Below are positions 18,881 through 28,394 of a stretch of DNA of 64,000 nucleotides, one piece after another; the first letter of the stretch is position 1, and each line of letters opens with the position of its first letter. The translations under genes were made by a program, and so were the position numbers. The notes under the pieces are model-generated. The model was not told the DNA's origin and ran no database searches. It saw only the letters and a list, made by a program, of their open reading frames with translations. The stretch lies in assembly GCF_002943715.1 (NCBI RefSeq), contig NZ_MQUA01000013.1:1357001-1421000 (forward strand). The letters run 5' to 3'. The DNA comes from Polaribacter filamentus (lineage in GTDB: Bacteria > Bacteroidota > Bacteroidia > Flavobacteriales > Flavobacteriaceae).

Positions 18881-20650
18881 ATGTCAATAGAAATTACTAG
18901 ATTATTTGATTTTCCGTATTATCAATTAGAAACTTACAATCTTAAAAAAGCATTTTCAACAAAATATAACGGAAAATGGGAATCTATTTCTTCACAAGAA
19001 TATGTGGATAAATCGAATCAACTTAGTAGAGGGTTACTAAAACTAGGCATCAAACCTAATGATAAAATTGCAATTATTTCAACTTCAAATAGAACTGAAT
19101 GGAATATTTGTGATATTGGTATTTTGCAAACTGGCGCACAAACGGTGCCTATTTATCCAACTATATGTAAAGAAGATTATGAGTATGTTTTAAATCATTC
19201 TGAAGCTACGTATTGTTTTGTTTCTGATACTTTAATTCTAGATAAATTAAATCAAATTAAAGATAACACAAAGTTAATAGGTGTTTTTACTTTTGATGAT
19301 ATAAAAGAAGAAAAAAGTTGGAAAGACGTTTTAGCTTTGGGAGAGGATAAAAGCAATCAGCATGAAGTTGAAGCAAGAAAAGATGCTGTAAAACCTGAAG
19401 ATTTAGCTACATTAATTTATACCTCTGGTACAACTGGAAGACCGAAGGGCGTAATGCTTAGCCATAACAATATTGTTTCTAATGTTTTATCTTCTAAAAA
19501 ACGAGTTCCTTTAGATTACGGGAATTCTAAATCTTTAAGTTTTTTACCCGTTTGTCATATTTTTGAACGTATGATTTTATATTTATATCAATATTGTGGT
19601 GTAGATATTTATTATGCAGAATCCCTTGAAAAATTAACAGAAAACGCACAAGAAATAAAACCAGAAGTGATGACTGCCGTTCCTAGATTGTATGAAAAAA
19701 TCTATGATAAAATTGTTTTAAAAGGCGAAGATTTAACAGGAATTAAAAAGAAATTATTTTTTTGGGCTTTAAATCTAGGTCTAAAATACGAACCTTATGG
19801 TGCAAACGGATGGTGGTATGAAAAACAATTGGGTATTGCACGTAAACTTATTTTTTCTAAATGGCAGGCTGCTTTAGGAGGTGAGCTAAAATTAATGGTT
19901 TCTGGAAGTGCGGCTTTACAACCAAGATTAACACGTGTGTTTGCCGCTGCGGGAATGCCAATTATGGAGGGCTATGGCTTAACAGAAACTTCCCCTGTAA
20001 TTACTGTAAACGATGTTAACAATGGAGGTTTTAGAGTTGGTACAGTTGGTAAAGTTATTGAACAGGTAGAAGTAAAAATTGAAGCAAGTGGTGAAATTTT
20101 AGTAAAAGGACCAAATATAATGCTAGGATATTATAAAGATCCAGAAAAAACAGCAGAAGCTATTAAAGACGGATATTTTTATACAGGTGATAAAGGAGAG
20201 TTTGACAAAGATGGTTTCTTAAAAATTACAGGTAGAACTAAAGAAATGTTCAAAACTTCTGGAGGTAAATATGTAATTCCGCCTTTATTAGAAGGTGAAT
20301 TAAAACAATCATTGTTTATCGAGCAAGTAATGGTTATTGGTGAAAATGAGAAAATGCCAGCAGCTATTATTCAGCCAAATTTCGAGTTTTTAAAGGGCTG
20401 GGCTAAAGAACATAGTATCTCTTTTACTTCTAATGATGAGTTAATTAAAAACCCGAAAGTTCTTCAAAAAATACAAGATGCCGTAGATATTTGTAATTCA
20501 AATTTCGGGAAATGGGAACAAATAAAATGTTTTGAGTTAACACCCGATGAATGGACATTAGATGCTGGGCATTTAACCCCAACAATGAAAATGAAACGTG
20601 AAGTAATTCTAAAAATGTATCAATCTCTACATGATAAAATTTATAGATAA
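18881..20650 (+). CDS. Long-chain fatty acid-CoA ligase (AMP-forming), copy 2
   Basis: 589-aa paralogue of the preceding gene with YTSGTTGRPKG (180-190), GYGLTETSP, FYTGDKG and TGRTKEMFKTSGGKY. All adenylation motifs are present. It matches the usual flavobacterial AMP-dependent long-chain acyl-CoA synthetase in length and start (MSIEITRLFDFPYYQLE). Likely housekeeping lipid turnover or beta-oxidation entry. Confidence 0.93.
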   Translation: MSIEITRLFDFPYYQLETYNLKKAFSTKYNGKWESISSQEYVDKSNQLSRGLLKLGIKPNDKIAIISTSNRTEWNICDIGILQTGAQTVPIYPTICKEDYEYVLNHSEATYCFVSDTLILDKLNQIKDNTKLIGVFTFDDIKEEKSWKDVLALGEDKSNQHEVEARKDAVKPEDLATLIYTSGTTGRPKGVMLSHNNIVSNVLSSKKRVPLDYGNSKSLSFLPVCHIFERMILYLYQYCGVDIYYAESLEKLTENAQEIKPEVMTAVPRLYEKIYDKIVLKGEDLTGIKKKLFFWALNLGLKYEPYGANGWWYEKQLGIARKLIFSKWQAALGGELKLMVSGSAALQPRLTRVFAAAGMPIMEGYGLTETSPVITVNDVNNGGFRVGTVGKVIEQVEVKIEASGEILVKGPNIMLGYYKDPEKTAEAIKDGYFYTGDKGEFDKDGFLKITGRTKEMFKTSGGKYVIPPLLEGELKQSLFIEQVMVIGENEKMPAAIIQPNFEFLKGWAKEHSISFTSNDELIKNPKVLQKIQDAVDICNSNFGKWEQIKCFELTPDEWTLDAGHLTPTMKMKREVILKMYQSLHDKIYR

Positions 20651-20664
20651 CTTAATTATAATTC

Positions 20665-20690
20665 AACTCCCTCTTATGGGAGTTTTTTTT
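20665..20690 (+). terminator. Rho-independent terminator after acyl-CoA ligase copy 2
   Basis: AACTCCC (20665-20671) pairs with GGGAGTT (20678-20684), followed by eight T in all. Confidence 0.85.
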
Positions 20691-20796
20691 GATAAAATAA
20701 ATTTAAATTCTTTAAACTCGCAATAAAAAAAAATATTCTTGCTACTTGATGGTATACAAAAGGGTTGATTTCTCAACAGTATTACAATTATTCCCT

Positions 20797-21170
20797 ATGA
20801 AAAAGATAATTGAATTTATTTATTACTTTATTTCAGAAGTAGAACCATCAGAAGAGGTTATATCAAATATTCTTTTAACAGCACCGTAAATACAACACTT
20901 CAAAAAATATTACAGAGTGTTTGTATTTTCATAACAAGGTTTTTTCCAATTGCTTGAAGGTAAAGAAGAAGTTTACAATTTATACAACAAAATTAAAAAA
21001 AAAGACACTCTAATATTACGGCAGTCTTTGAAGAGGAGATAAAAGAACACAAGCTTCATCCATGGAGTGTGTCATTTTATAAATTTGATAACAGGAATCA
21101 ATTTATAAAGAATATTGACTTCCTTTTAAGTAGTAAAGATAAACAAACAAAAGCTGAAAATATCTTTTGA
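20797..21170 (+). pseudogene. Decayed BLUF-type blue-light sensor, copy 1
   Basis: Pieces of one protein appear in changing frames: MKKIIEFIYYFISEVEPSEE and VISNILLTAP, KYNTSKNIT, FFQLLEGKEEVYNLYNKIKK, VFEEEIKEHKLHPWSVSFYK, FIKNIDFLLSSKDKQ. The order and the FFQ.LEG and E.EI....P.WS..F motifs match BLUF (blue light using FAD) domains of about 130 aa. At least one in-frame stop (TAA after TAP) and two frame changes are needed, so it is not functional. The assignment rests on motif memory. Confidence 0.6.
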
Positions 21171-21419
21171 AACCTAACGAAACTAATTTTACTTACATAA
21201 AAAATATTAATCATTTTTTGTTAAATTAATACCCTGACTACCAGTTTTTTGAATTTTTTCTTTAAAAATAGAACACAAAGACTTCTTAAATTTTCAATTA
21301 ATTGTAAAACCACTAATTATGATTATTGAATCACCTATGGCTTTTTCATTAAATATACTTGACTTTTTATAAATGAAGCTAACTAATTTATTAGGCTAAG
21401 TTCTAATGTTACACTCATT
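21171..21419. other. AT-rich spacer, probably decayed DNA
   Basis: No open frame or recognised motif. By position it may hold the eroded 5' part of the second BLUF-like remnant. Confidence 0.3.
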
Positions 21420-21594
21420 ATGGAAGAAGAAATCAAAGAAAGATGGGTTCCTAATTAAAGTATGGCTTTTCAGGAACTGAATAGTACTGAAGCCGAAGTG
21501 AATCTATTTATTAAAAATATTGATTTCATTTCAACAAACAAACAAACAAACAAACAAACAAACAAACAAATAAACGCGATGAACATATTTTAGA
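21420..21594 (+). pseudogene. Decayed BLUF-type fragment, copy 2
   Basis: ATG at 21420 reads MEEEIKERWVPN, a TAA stop, then SMAFQELNSTEAEVNLFIKN and IDFIS before entering a CAAA microsatellite. It parallels copy 1 (EEEIKEHKLHPWSVSF and FIKNIDFL), so both come from a duplicated gene. The stop replaces the conserved Trp of the W-S-M motif (TGG to TAA needs two changes). Confidence 0.55.
21534..21570 (+). repeat. CAAA tetranucleotide microsatellite
   Basis: Nine tandem copies of a four-base unit (AACA phase) inside the tail of BLUF copy 2. Unit length of four bases means copy-number change shifts the frame. Confidence 0.9.
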
Positions 21595-21976
21595 GTATGG
21601 CAAAACAAATTGTTGTTAAATAAATGAAAATTACTTTTAAATATATTTTCAATCTTATTGATGTAAATTTAAAAAGCATTAAATAAACACTTCATCAAAC
21701 TACCCTATTTTTTAGAACGGATAACGATTCTTTTTATGAAATTTCGAGCTTTCTTAAATAGGTATTTATTGGTAGATTGTATCCTTCGCTAAAATTTAGA
21801 GCACTATTAATTATGGTAAAATAGGGCGAGGTAAAATTAAACATAGTGCACTTATACCTTATGGATGCAACAATTATCCTGATTAAAAGCATCACTGTAC
21901 AATTTTGGAATTTTTCGAAGTAACTAACAGTTTGATTGATGAATTTTACCAAAATTAGCAACAACAAAAAAATATT
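21595..21976. other. Spacer with unrecognised coding-like fragments
   Basis: Short plus-strand runs such as KIGRGKIKHSALIPYGCNNY and EFFEVTNSLIDEFYQN look like worn coding sequence but no family was recognised. A 77-codon minus-strand frame here has no supporting features. Confidence 0.3.
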
Positions 21977-22978
21977 TTAATGTAAGATTTTAAATAATAA
22001 TTCTTTTAAAATATCTTCTTGGGTTTGATTTGCTCCTACACCTTTACTCTTTACATCTGCATCTCGTAAAAAAGCAATTACTTGTGCAACTTTACGCATT
22101 GGATAATTTCTGCCAGCTAAAAAGTATTCATCTACAAAATAAGGATTTACGCCCAAAGCTCTCGCCACTGAGCTTTTAGATTTATCTTGTAAACCATGAA
22201 AAAGCAAGAGCTGTGTAAAAAAATTATTCAATAAAGAAATGGTCATCACTGTTGGATTATTCTTCGGATTTTCAGAAAAATAATTAATAATTCTATTCGC
22301 TTTTAAAATGTTCTTCTCTCCCACTGCTTTGCGCAATTCGAAATTATTAAAATCTTTAGAAATACCAATATTATCTTCAATATGTTTATCATTAATAACC
22401 GTTTCTTTTGGTAGAATGATCATTAATTTATCTAACTCGTTCGATATTTTGCTTAAATCAGTTCCTAAAAACTCCACCAACATTTGTGAAGCTTTTGGCT
22501 CAATCTGATATTTTTTTCCACTTAAAACCCTGCGTATCCAATCAGAAACCTGATTTTCATACAACTTTTTACTTTCATAAATTAAACCAAATTTTGCAAT
22601 AGCTTTATGCAATTTTTTACGTTTATCTAGCTTTTTGTATTTGTAATTTAAAACCAAAACCGTTGTTGGTTGCGGATTTTCTGCATACGAAACTAATTTT
22701 TCTATATTTTTACTTAAATCTTGTGCTTCTTTTACAATTAGAACCTGTCTTTCGGCCATCATAGGATAGCGTTTTGCCGCAGATACAATATCCTCGATCG
22801 TGGAATCTCTTCCATACATTACTTGCTGATTAAAGCCTTTCTCTGCTTCATCCAAAATATTTTTTTCAATATAATCAGAAATCTTATCTATATAATAAGG
22901 CTCGTCACCCATTAAAAAATAGATAGGTTTTATGTTACCGTTTTTAATATCTGAAACAATGTTTCTTATCTCGTTCAT
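21977..22978 (-). CDS. holA: DNA polymerase III subunit delta
   Basis: Clamp-loader delta subunit of 333 aa, which opens the beta sliding clamp. The start MNEIRNIVSDIKNGNIKPIY and FLMGDEPYYIDKI, the AAA+-like core without Walker motifs, and the C-terminal helical collar (VARALGVNPYFVDEY, MRKVAQVIAFLRDAD) match the family in order and length. Divergent from the HsdR_N gene with only 17 bases between starts. Confidence 0.93.
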   Translation of the reverse strand: MNEIRNIVSDIKNGNIKPIYFLMGDEPYYIDKISDYIEKNILDEAEKGFNQQVMYGRDSTIEDIVSAAKRYPMMAERQVLIVKEAQDLSKNIEKLVSYAENPQPTTVLVLNYKYKKLDKRKKLHKAIAKFGLIYESKKLYENQVSDWIRRVLSGKKYQIEPKASQMLVEFLGTDLSKISNELDKLMIILPKETVINDKHIEDNIGISKDFNNFELRKAVGEKNILKANRIINYFSENPKNNPTVMTISLLNNFFTQLLLFHGLQDKSKSSVARALGVNPYFVDEYFLAGRNYPMRKVAQVIAFLRDADVKSKGVGANQTQEDILKELLFKILH

Positions 22979-22995
22979 TTTCTTACTTTTGATTG

Positions 22996-23439
22996 ATGAT
23001 AAAACTCAATCTGCCAAATTATAATTTTAAGCTCAAAAGTAAAGAAAATAAGACGCTTATTTTTGATAAATTGAGAAAAAAATATATGGTTTTAACTCCG
23101 GAAGAATGGGTTCGTCAGCATTTTGTGCATTTTTTGATTGATAAAAAAAACTATCCAACTTCATTAATTGCTTTAGAAAAGCAATTAACTATTAATAATC
23201 GCAAAAAAAGAACCGATATTTTGGTTTTTAACACTGAAGGTACTCCAGAAATTATTGTGGAATGTAAAGCGCCATCAATCAAAATTACACAAGACACTTT
23301 TGATCAAATTGCACGTTATAATTTAAAATTAAAAGCTAATTTCTTAATTGTAACTAATGGTTTAGACCATTTTTATTGCAAAATGGATTTTGAAAATGAA
23401 ACCTATATTTTTTTAAAAGAAATTCCTGATTATAAATAA
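22996..23439 (+). CDS. HsdR_N-type (type I restriction R N-terminal domain) protein, orphan
   Basis: Protein of 147 aa matching the stand-alone HSDR_N_2 domain common in Bacteroidota. A PD-(D/E)xK-like core is visible: RTDILVF (D74) and EIIVECKAP (E89, K91). The frame is open from TTG 22993, but ATG 22996 is the better start. No HsdM, HsdS or helicase is nearby, and the gene sits head to head with holA, as I recall it does in other flavobacteria, so a role in DNA metabolism is more likely than restriction. Confidence 0.85.
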   Translation: MIKLNLPNYNFKLKSKENKTLIFDKLRKKYMVLTPEEWVRQHFVHFLIDKKNYPTSLIALEKQLTINNRKKRTDILVFNTEGTPEIIVECKAPSIKITQDTFDQIARYNLKLKANFLIVTNGLDHFYCKMDFENETYIFLKEIPDYK

Positions 23440-23599
23440 ATTCTATAATTACAATAAGTTAAAACCCAGTTTATCTGCATATCAGTGTCAAAACTGTTTT
23501 AAATAGAACAGTTTACCATCATCCTAAAAAGGATAAGATAAAAATTAATTTCCAGCTTTTTATTAGGATAAATTTATAAGTAAACTAATTTTTAAAATG

Positions 23600-23607
23600 T
23601 AAGTTTG
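23600..23607 (+). promoter_or_regulatory. -7 box TAAGTTTG immediately before a TTG start
   Basis: TAAGTTTGCA ends only five bases before the TTG codon at 23613, so the transcript would start at or next to the start codon (leaderless). Confidence 0.5.
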
Positions 23608-23612
23608 CAACC

Positions 23613-24611
23613 TTGAAAACAGCAATTGTTATATTAAATTGGAATGGAAAAAAATTGTTAGAACAGTTTTTACCCTCTATCGTAAAATTTAGCTCAGATG
23701 AAGCTGAAATTTATGTGGCTGATAACGCCTCAGAAGACACTTCTATCTCTTATATACAACATCATTTTCCTTCTGTAAAGATTGTTAAAAATACAGAAAA
23801 TGGTGGTTATGCAAAAGGCTATAATGATGCTTTGCAAAAAATTAATGCAGACATTTATTGTTTAATAAATTCTGATGTTGAAGTTACACAAAACTGGCTC
23901 AACCCTATTTTATCTGTTTTTAATACTGATGAAAATACAGCAATTATTCAACCAAAAATTTTATCTTTTAAAGACAAAACAAATTTCGAATATGCAGGAG
24001 CTGCTGGAGGTTTTATAGATTTATATGGCTATCCTTATTGCAGAGGTCGAGTTTTTAATGATATAGAAAAAGACAGAAATCAGTTTAATGATATTTCAGA
24101 AATATTTTGGGCATCTGGTGCTTGTTTTTTTATTCGCTCTAAAGTGTATCATCAATTAAATGGTTTTGATGAGGATTATTTTGCACATCAAGAAGAAATT
24201 GATTTGTGCTGGAGAACTCAAAATATTGGTTATCGAGTAAAATATGTAGGAAATTCAACAGTCTTTCATGTTGGTGGTGCTACGTTAAAAGAAACTGATC
24301 CGCAAAAAACATTTTTAAATTTTAGAAATAGTTTGTTAAATGTGGTAAAAAATGTGCCTAAAAAATGGTTTCTTTTTGTGGTTTTTTCGCGTTTACTTTT
24401 AGACGGAATTGCCGGATTAAAATTTATGTTAGAACTAAGACCCATACATTCGTTAGCAATCTTAAAAGCACATTTTAGTTTTTATACAAACTTTTATAAG
24501 TTCTTAAAAAAACGAAAAGTATTACAGAAAAAACCTCATTATAATTTACACACAAGCATTGTTTGGCAGTATTTTATTTTGGGTAGAAAAAAGTTTAAAG
24601 ATTTAAAATAA
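23613..24611 (+). CDS. Family 2 glycosyltransferase (rhamnosyltransferase-like)
   Basis: GT-A enzyme of 332 aa. The N-terminus TAIVILNWNGKKLLEQFLPS is the first beta-alpha unit, so the TTG at 23613 must be the start; the only nearby ATG (23597) is followed at once by a stop. NADIYCLINSDVE carries the metal-binding Asp, WASGACFFIRSKVY and GGFDEDYF-like GFDEDYFAHQEEIDLCWR the acceptor and catalytic region. Hydrophobic segments near 250-275 may hold it at the membrane. Probably transfers a sugar to lipopolysaccharide or exopolysaccharide. Convergent with tsaC. Confidence 0.9.
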   Translation: MKTAIVILNWNGKKLLEQFLPSIVKFSSDEAEIYVADNASEDTSISYIQHHFPSVKIVKNTENGGYAKGYNDALQKINADIYCLINSDVEVTQNWLNPILSVFNTDENTAIIQPKILSFKDKTNFEYAGAAGGFIDLYGYPYCRGRVFNDIEKDRNQFNDISEIFWASGACFFIRSKVYHQLNGFDEDYFAHQEEIDLCWRTQNIGYRVKYVGNSTVFHVGGATLKETDPQKTFLNFRNSLLNVVKNVPKKWFLFVVFSRLLLDGIAGLKFMLELRPIHSLAILKAHFSFYTNFYKFLKKRKVLQKKPHYNLHTSIVWQYFILGRKKFKDLK

Positions 24612-24717
24612 AAAAAATACTTTAAACTGGTTCTCAACACAATTTTTTAACGGTTCAAAAATTACTCAAACTGATAAAAAAATTAACGTTATTGCTTTGA
24701 ACTTTTGGATATTTAAC

Positions 24718-25338
24718 CTAAAGGATATCTAGACTTCCTTTTCCTTCTCTAATTACAACTGGATAACCATCTGTTAAATCGATAATTGTTGAGGCATAAT
24801 TATCCCCATAACCACCATCAATAACAACATCAACTAAATGGTTCCATTTTTCAAAAATCAATTCTGGGTCTGTTGTGTATTCTAAAACATCATCATCATC
24901 TCTTATAGAGGTAGACACAATGGGATTTCCTAAACTTATCACTAAAGCTCTCGCTATATTATTATCAGGAATACGAATACCTACTGTTTTTTTGTTTTTA
25001 AAGGCTTTTGGAAGGTTGTTACTTCCTGGTAAAATAAAAGTATAAGGTCCAGGTAAGGCACGTTTTAAAAGCTTAAAAGTTGGTGAATCTAATTGCTTTA
25101 CATAATCTGACAAATGGCTTAAATCATTACAAACAAAAGAGAAATTGGCTTTGTCTAATTTGATACCTTTTATCTTTGCTATCTTTTCTAGGGCTTTTGT
25201 GTTTGTAATATCGCACCCTAAACCATAAACAGTGTCTGTAGGATAAATAATTAATCCTCCATTTTTTAAAATTTTAACAACCTGATCTATTTGTTTTTGA
25301 TTTGGGTTGTCGTTATATAATTTAATAAATTCTGCCAT
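24718..25338 (-). CDS. tsaC: L-threonylcarbamoyladenylate synthase (Sua5/YciO/YrdC)
   Basis: Makes threonylcarbamoyl-AMP from Thr, bicarbonate and ATP for the t6A37 modification of ANN-decoding tRNAs. 206 aa. Motifs: GGLIIYPTDTVYGLGCD, KRALPGPYTFILPGS, GIRIPDN, NPIVSTS. The frame is open from an ATG at 25353 (MYFYT extra), but ATG 25338 (MAEFIKLYNDNP) agrees with the family. No C-terminal Sua5 domain, so it is the short type. It is the last gene of the leftward block. Confidence 0.9.
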   Translation of the reverse strand: MAEFIKLYNDNPNQKQIDQVVKILKNGGLIIYPTDTVYGLGCDITNTKALEKIAKIKGIKLDKANFSFVCNDLSHLSDYVKQLDSPTFKLLKRALPGPYTFILPGSNNLPKAFKNKKTVGIRIPDNNIARALVISLGNPIVSTSIRDDDDVLEYTTDPELIFEKWNHLVDVVIDGGYGDNYASTIIDLTDGYPVVIREGKGSLDIL

Positions 25339-25408
25339 AGTATAAAAATACAAAAAAACTCAACCTGAAAGACACAAGTTGAGTTATATTTTGGGAAATT
25401 ACTAATTT

Positions 25409-26110
25409 TTAAGTCTTGTCTACCAGCCTAAACCCTTCACCATGAATGTTTAAAATTTCAACATTCTCATCAATTTTTATGTACTTTCTAAGTTTTGCAA
25501 TGTAAACATCCATACTTCTAGAAGTAAAGTAGTTATCATCTCTCCAAATTTTAGTAAGTGCAAGCTCTCTTGGCATCAAATCATTTTTATGAATTGCCAA
25601 CATCCGTAATAATTTACTTTCTTTAGGCGATAACTTTACTGGTTCACCTTCTTTCCCTGCAGATAAATGACGCAATTTAGAGTTAAAGAAAAGAGAACCA
25701 ATATTAAATTCAAATTCTTCTGACTCTTTAGATTGATCACTTTCTTTTCTCAGTAAAATTGCTTTAATTTTATGCAATAATACTTCAGAATCAAACGGTT
25801 TATTTAAATAATCATCCGCGCCAACAGAATACCCTTTTAAAACATCTTCTTTTAATGTTTTTGCAGTTAAAAAAATAATTGGTACTTCTTTATTAGTTCC
25901 CCTAATATCTTGTGCTAAAGAAAAACCATCTTTTCTTGGCATCATTACGTCTAAAATACATAGGTCATAATCGCTATTTTTAAACATAATTAAACCCTCT
26001 ATACCGTCCTTTGCGTGTGTAACATTATAATCATTTAATGCTAAATAATCTTTTAAAACGGTTCCGAAATTCGGATCGTCTTCTACTAATAGAATCTTTT
26101 TACTTCCCAT
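25409..26110 (-). CDS. OmpR/PhoB-type response regulator (RprY-like)
   Basis: 233 aa: receiver domain with DD at 11-12, phosphoacceptor Asp54 in LDVMMP, and Lys104; then a winged-helix DNA-binding domain from about 135 (LSPKESKLLRMLA, YFTSRSMDVYIAKLRKY). It lies 11 bases after the histidine kinase gene and surely forms a two-component system with it. The Bacteroides pair RprX/RprY is the closest named relative I can suggest. Confidence 0.92.
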   Translation of the reverse strand: MGSKKILLVEDDPNFGTVLKDYLALNDYNVTHAKDGIEGLIMFKNSDYDLCILDVMMPRKDGFSLAQDIRGTNKEVPIIFLTAKTLKEDVLKGYSVGADDYLNKPFDSEVLLHKIKAILLRKESDQSKESEEFEFNIGSLFFNSKLRHLSAGKEGEPVKLSPKESKLLRMLAIHKNDLMPRELALTKIWRDDNYFTSRSMDVYIAKLRKYIKIDENVEILNIHGEGFRLVDKT

Positions 26111-26121
26111 TTTATATACTT

Positions 26122-27692
26122 TTAAATTAAAGGTAATTTTACTGTAAATATACTTCCTGCTCCTTTTTCACTTTCAACAAAAACTGTTCCGTGATGTCTT
26201 TCCACAATTTCTTTTACATATGCTAAACCTAAACCATGGCCTTTTACATCATGTATATTTCCTTTTTGTTCTCTATAAAACTTATCAAAAACGAGTTTCT
26301 GAACACTTTTTGTCATTCCAATTCCGTTGTCTTTTATCTTAAAGATAAAAAACTTATTTGTACTTTCTGTGTACACATCAATTTTAGGGCTTTTTTCTGA
26401 AGAATATTTAATCGCATTCTCCAACATATTAACGATAACATTTGTTAAATGAAATTCATTTCCAGAAATTTCTGCAGTAATGGCCTCAAAATATGTTTCT
26501 ACAACTCCATTTTTATCGTTAATTAATAAACTAACATGACTAATAGCATCTTCTATTATGTCGTGAATATCAACTATTTCTTTACTAATATCTAATTGAT
26601 TTTTTCTAACCCAGAAATACGCAACACATTTTCTACTTGTGTATGCATTCTTTTATTTTCATCACGAATCATTTGTACATATCTCAAAACCTTTTCATTA
26701 TCATTTATAATCTTAGGATTCTTAATAGAATCTAACGCTAAATTGATGGTAGCGATGGGTGTTTTAAACTCATGCGTCATATTATTAATAAAATCTGTTT
26801 TAATTTCTGATATTTTTTTCTGTTGAATTAATTGATATAATGAGCTTGAAAAAGCAACAATAATTATAAAAATAAAAAATATAGAAAGCAATAATATATT
26901 TGAAATACCAGATAAGATATGATCGTTTTTCTCTGGAAACGTTACAAACAGTAAATATTCAGGATCATCTTGTGCGTCAAAAAATAAAGGAAACGCATAA
27001 CTATCGTTTTTATTAATCGTGTAATAACCCGATTTTAATTTTGTGGCTAAACCGTCTTTACTGTAAACGCCATATTTAAAATCTAAACTAATATTTCTTT
27101 TCTTTAACTCGTCTCTTATCGTTTCATTTAGCTCTCTGTTGCTAACTCTTTGATGTATCGGTTTTATAACATTGTAGTCTTTAAAATATTCCGCAAACTG
27201 ACTATTTTCTATATTTGTTAGTCTTTTTATATTTGAATATCTTTTTTCATCCACTGCCGAAAATAAATTATCTGGACCTTTAATTAATCTTGATTGAAAA
27301 AAATCTTTTTTCCCGGTAACCCTTTTAAATATAATAGAATCACTACCTAAAAATTCTGCAGGAATTTCAATATTTTCTTCTAATATTGTAGATCCAAAAG
27401 ATATTTTTTGATGATTGGTTGTATCTATTTCTTGAAAAAAAAGACTTTTAATTTGAGCCTTATTTGCTAAAACAGCACTTTCTAGAATACCTTCAAACTT
27501 TTTATCGAAAAGACTTCTTTCTTTTTCATTAATCCTTTCGGCAACGCTACCTAAAGATTTTTGAACGTCATTTTTAAATTGTTCTTTCCTACTTTCTACA
27601 GCATTATTAATCCAATAAAGCTGCACAGAAATAATCCCTATTAGGGAAACACTCATTAAAAATACGATAAGAACAAACATTTTTTTGCCCAT
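26122..27692 (-). CDS. Membrane sensor histidine kinase, disrupted by a one-base deletion
   Basis: Partner of the downstream response regulator (RprX-like). The first frame (27692 to 26592) has a membrane helix (5-29), a periplasmic sensor region, a second helix (259-288) and the DHp motif NNMTHEFKTP with His307, then ends abnormally in RISGLEKIN. The next frame holds the ATPase part: NQLDISKEIVDIHD, N box NVIVNMLENAIKYS, G1 KDNGIGM, G2 GHGLGLAYVKEI. Joining needs one extra A in the run of six at 26600-26605 (coding strand GAAAAAATC), giving LEKNQLDISKE and a normal kinase of about 523 aa. As written the kinase could not autophosphorylate. Confidence 0.9.
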
Positions 27693-27794
27693 TATTCAAA
27701 ATTAAGCTATTCTAAAATTGAAATTCAATTTTTTAATAAATTTAACCAATTTACTGCAATTTTAAGAATTTTTTAACAAGTTCACTAAAAATAT

Positions 27795-28391
27795 TTAAAC
27801 GTATTTAAACTTTTCTGTTAAAATATTATGAATAGTATGTACTTGCTTTTTAGTTTCGTCAAGATCTTCATTACTGATGATGTAGTTAGATTGTAACAAC
27901 TTTTTATCATCATTCCATTGATTTTGGATTCTATTAAATACGTCCTCTTTTGTTGATGTATCTCTTGCTGTTACTCGTTTAATCCTTGTATTTATATCAG
28001 CATATACACTAATGATAAAATCGCAAACTAAGTTGCTTTTACTTTCAAAAAGAATAGCATTTTCATAGACAATATAAGCTTTATCTAAATTGTTTTCAAC
28101 AAAAATTTTAAAATGATTTTTCACTTCCGGATGTACAATTGCATTTAGAGATGCTAATTTTTCAGCATCTTTAAATACAATTTCAGAAATATATTTTTTA
28201 TTCAATTTTTGATCAATAAAAACGCTCTCTCCAAATTCAATTATCAGCTTTTCTTTAATAGTTTCTGACGAATTCATCAAATTTTTGGCTTCAGCATCTG
28301 CAATATAAAACGCAACACCTTCAAACTCCGAAAAGAATTTAGTAACTGTGGTTTTACCACTTCCAATACCGCCTGTTAAACCAATGATCAT
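27795..28391 (-). CDS. coaE: Dephospho-CoA kinase
   Basis: Last step of coenzyme A synthesis: ATP + dephospho-CoA. 198 aa with P-loop TGGIGSGKTT (6-15), YIADAEAKNLM and IVHPEVKNHF, all in family positions. It starts 3 bases after the ybbR-like gene ends, suggesting translational coupling. Confidence 0.95.
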   Translation of the reverse strand: MIIGLTGGIGSGKTTVTKFFSEFEGVAFYIADAEAKNLMNSSETIKEKLIIEFGESVFIDQKLNKKYISEIVFKDAEKLASLNAIVHPEVKNHFKIFVENNLDKAYIVYENAILFESKSNLVCDFIISVYADINTRIKRVTARDTSTKEDVFNRIQNQWNDDKKLLQSNYIISNEDLDETKKQVHTIHNILTEKFKYV

Positions 28392-28394
28392 AAG

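Noticed and set aside
21534..21570. CRISPR-like repeat
   Set aside because: It is a continuous four-base microsatellite with no spacers. No CRISPR array was seen anywhere in the window.
21734..21967. 77-codon minus-strand frame
   Set aside because: No promoter, homologous motif or suitable composition; it lies in decayed DNA and the opposite strand shows worn coding-like fragments.
22996..23439. Part of a restriction-modification system
   Set aside because: No methyltransferase, specificity subunit or translocase genes are nearby.
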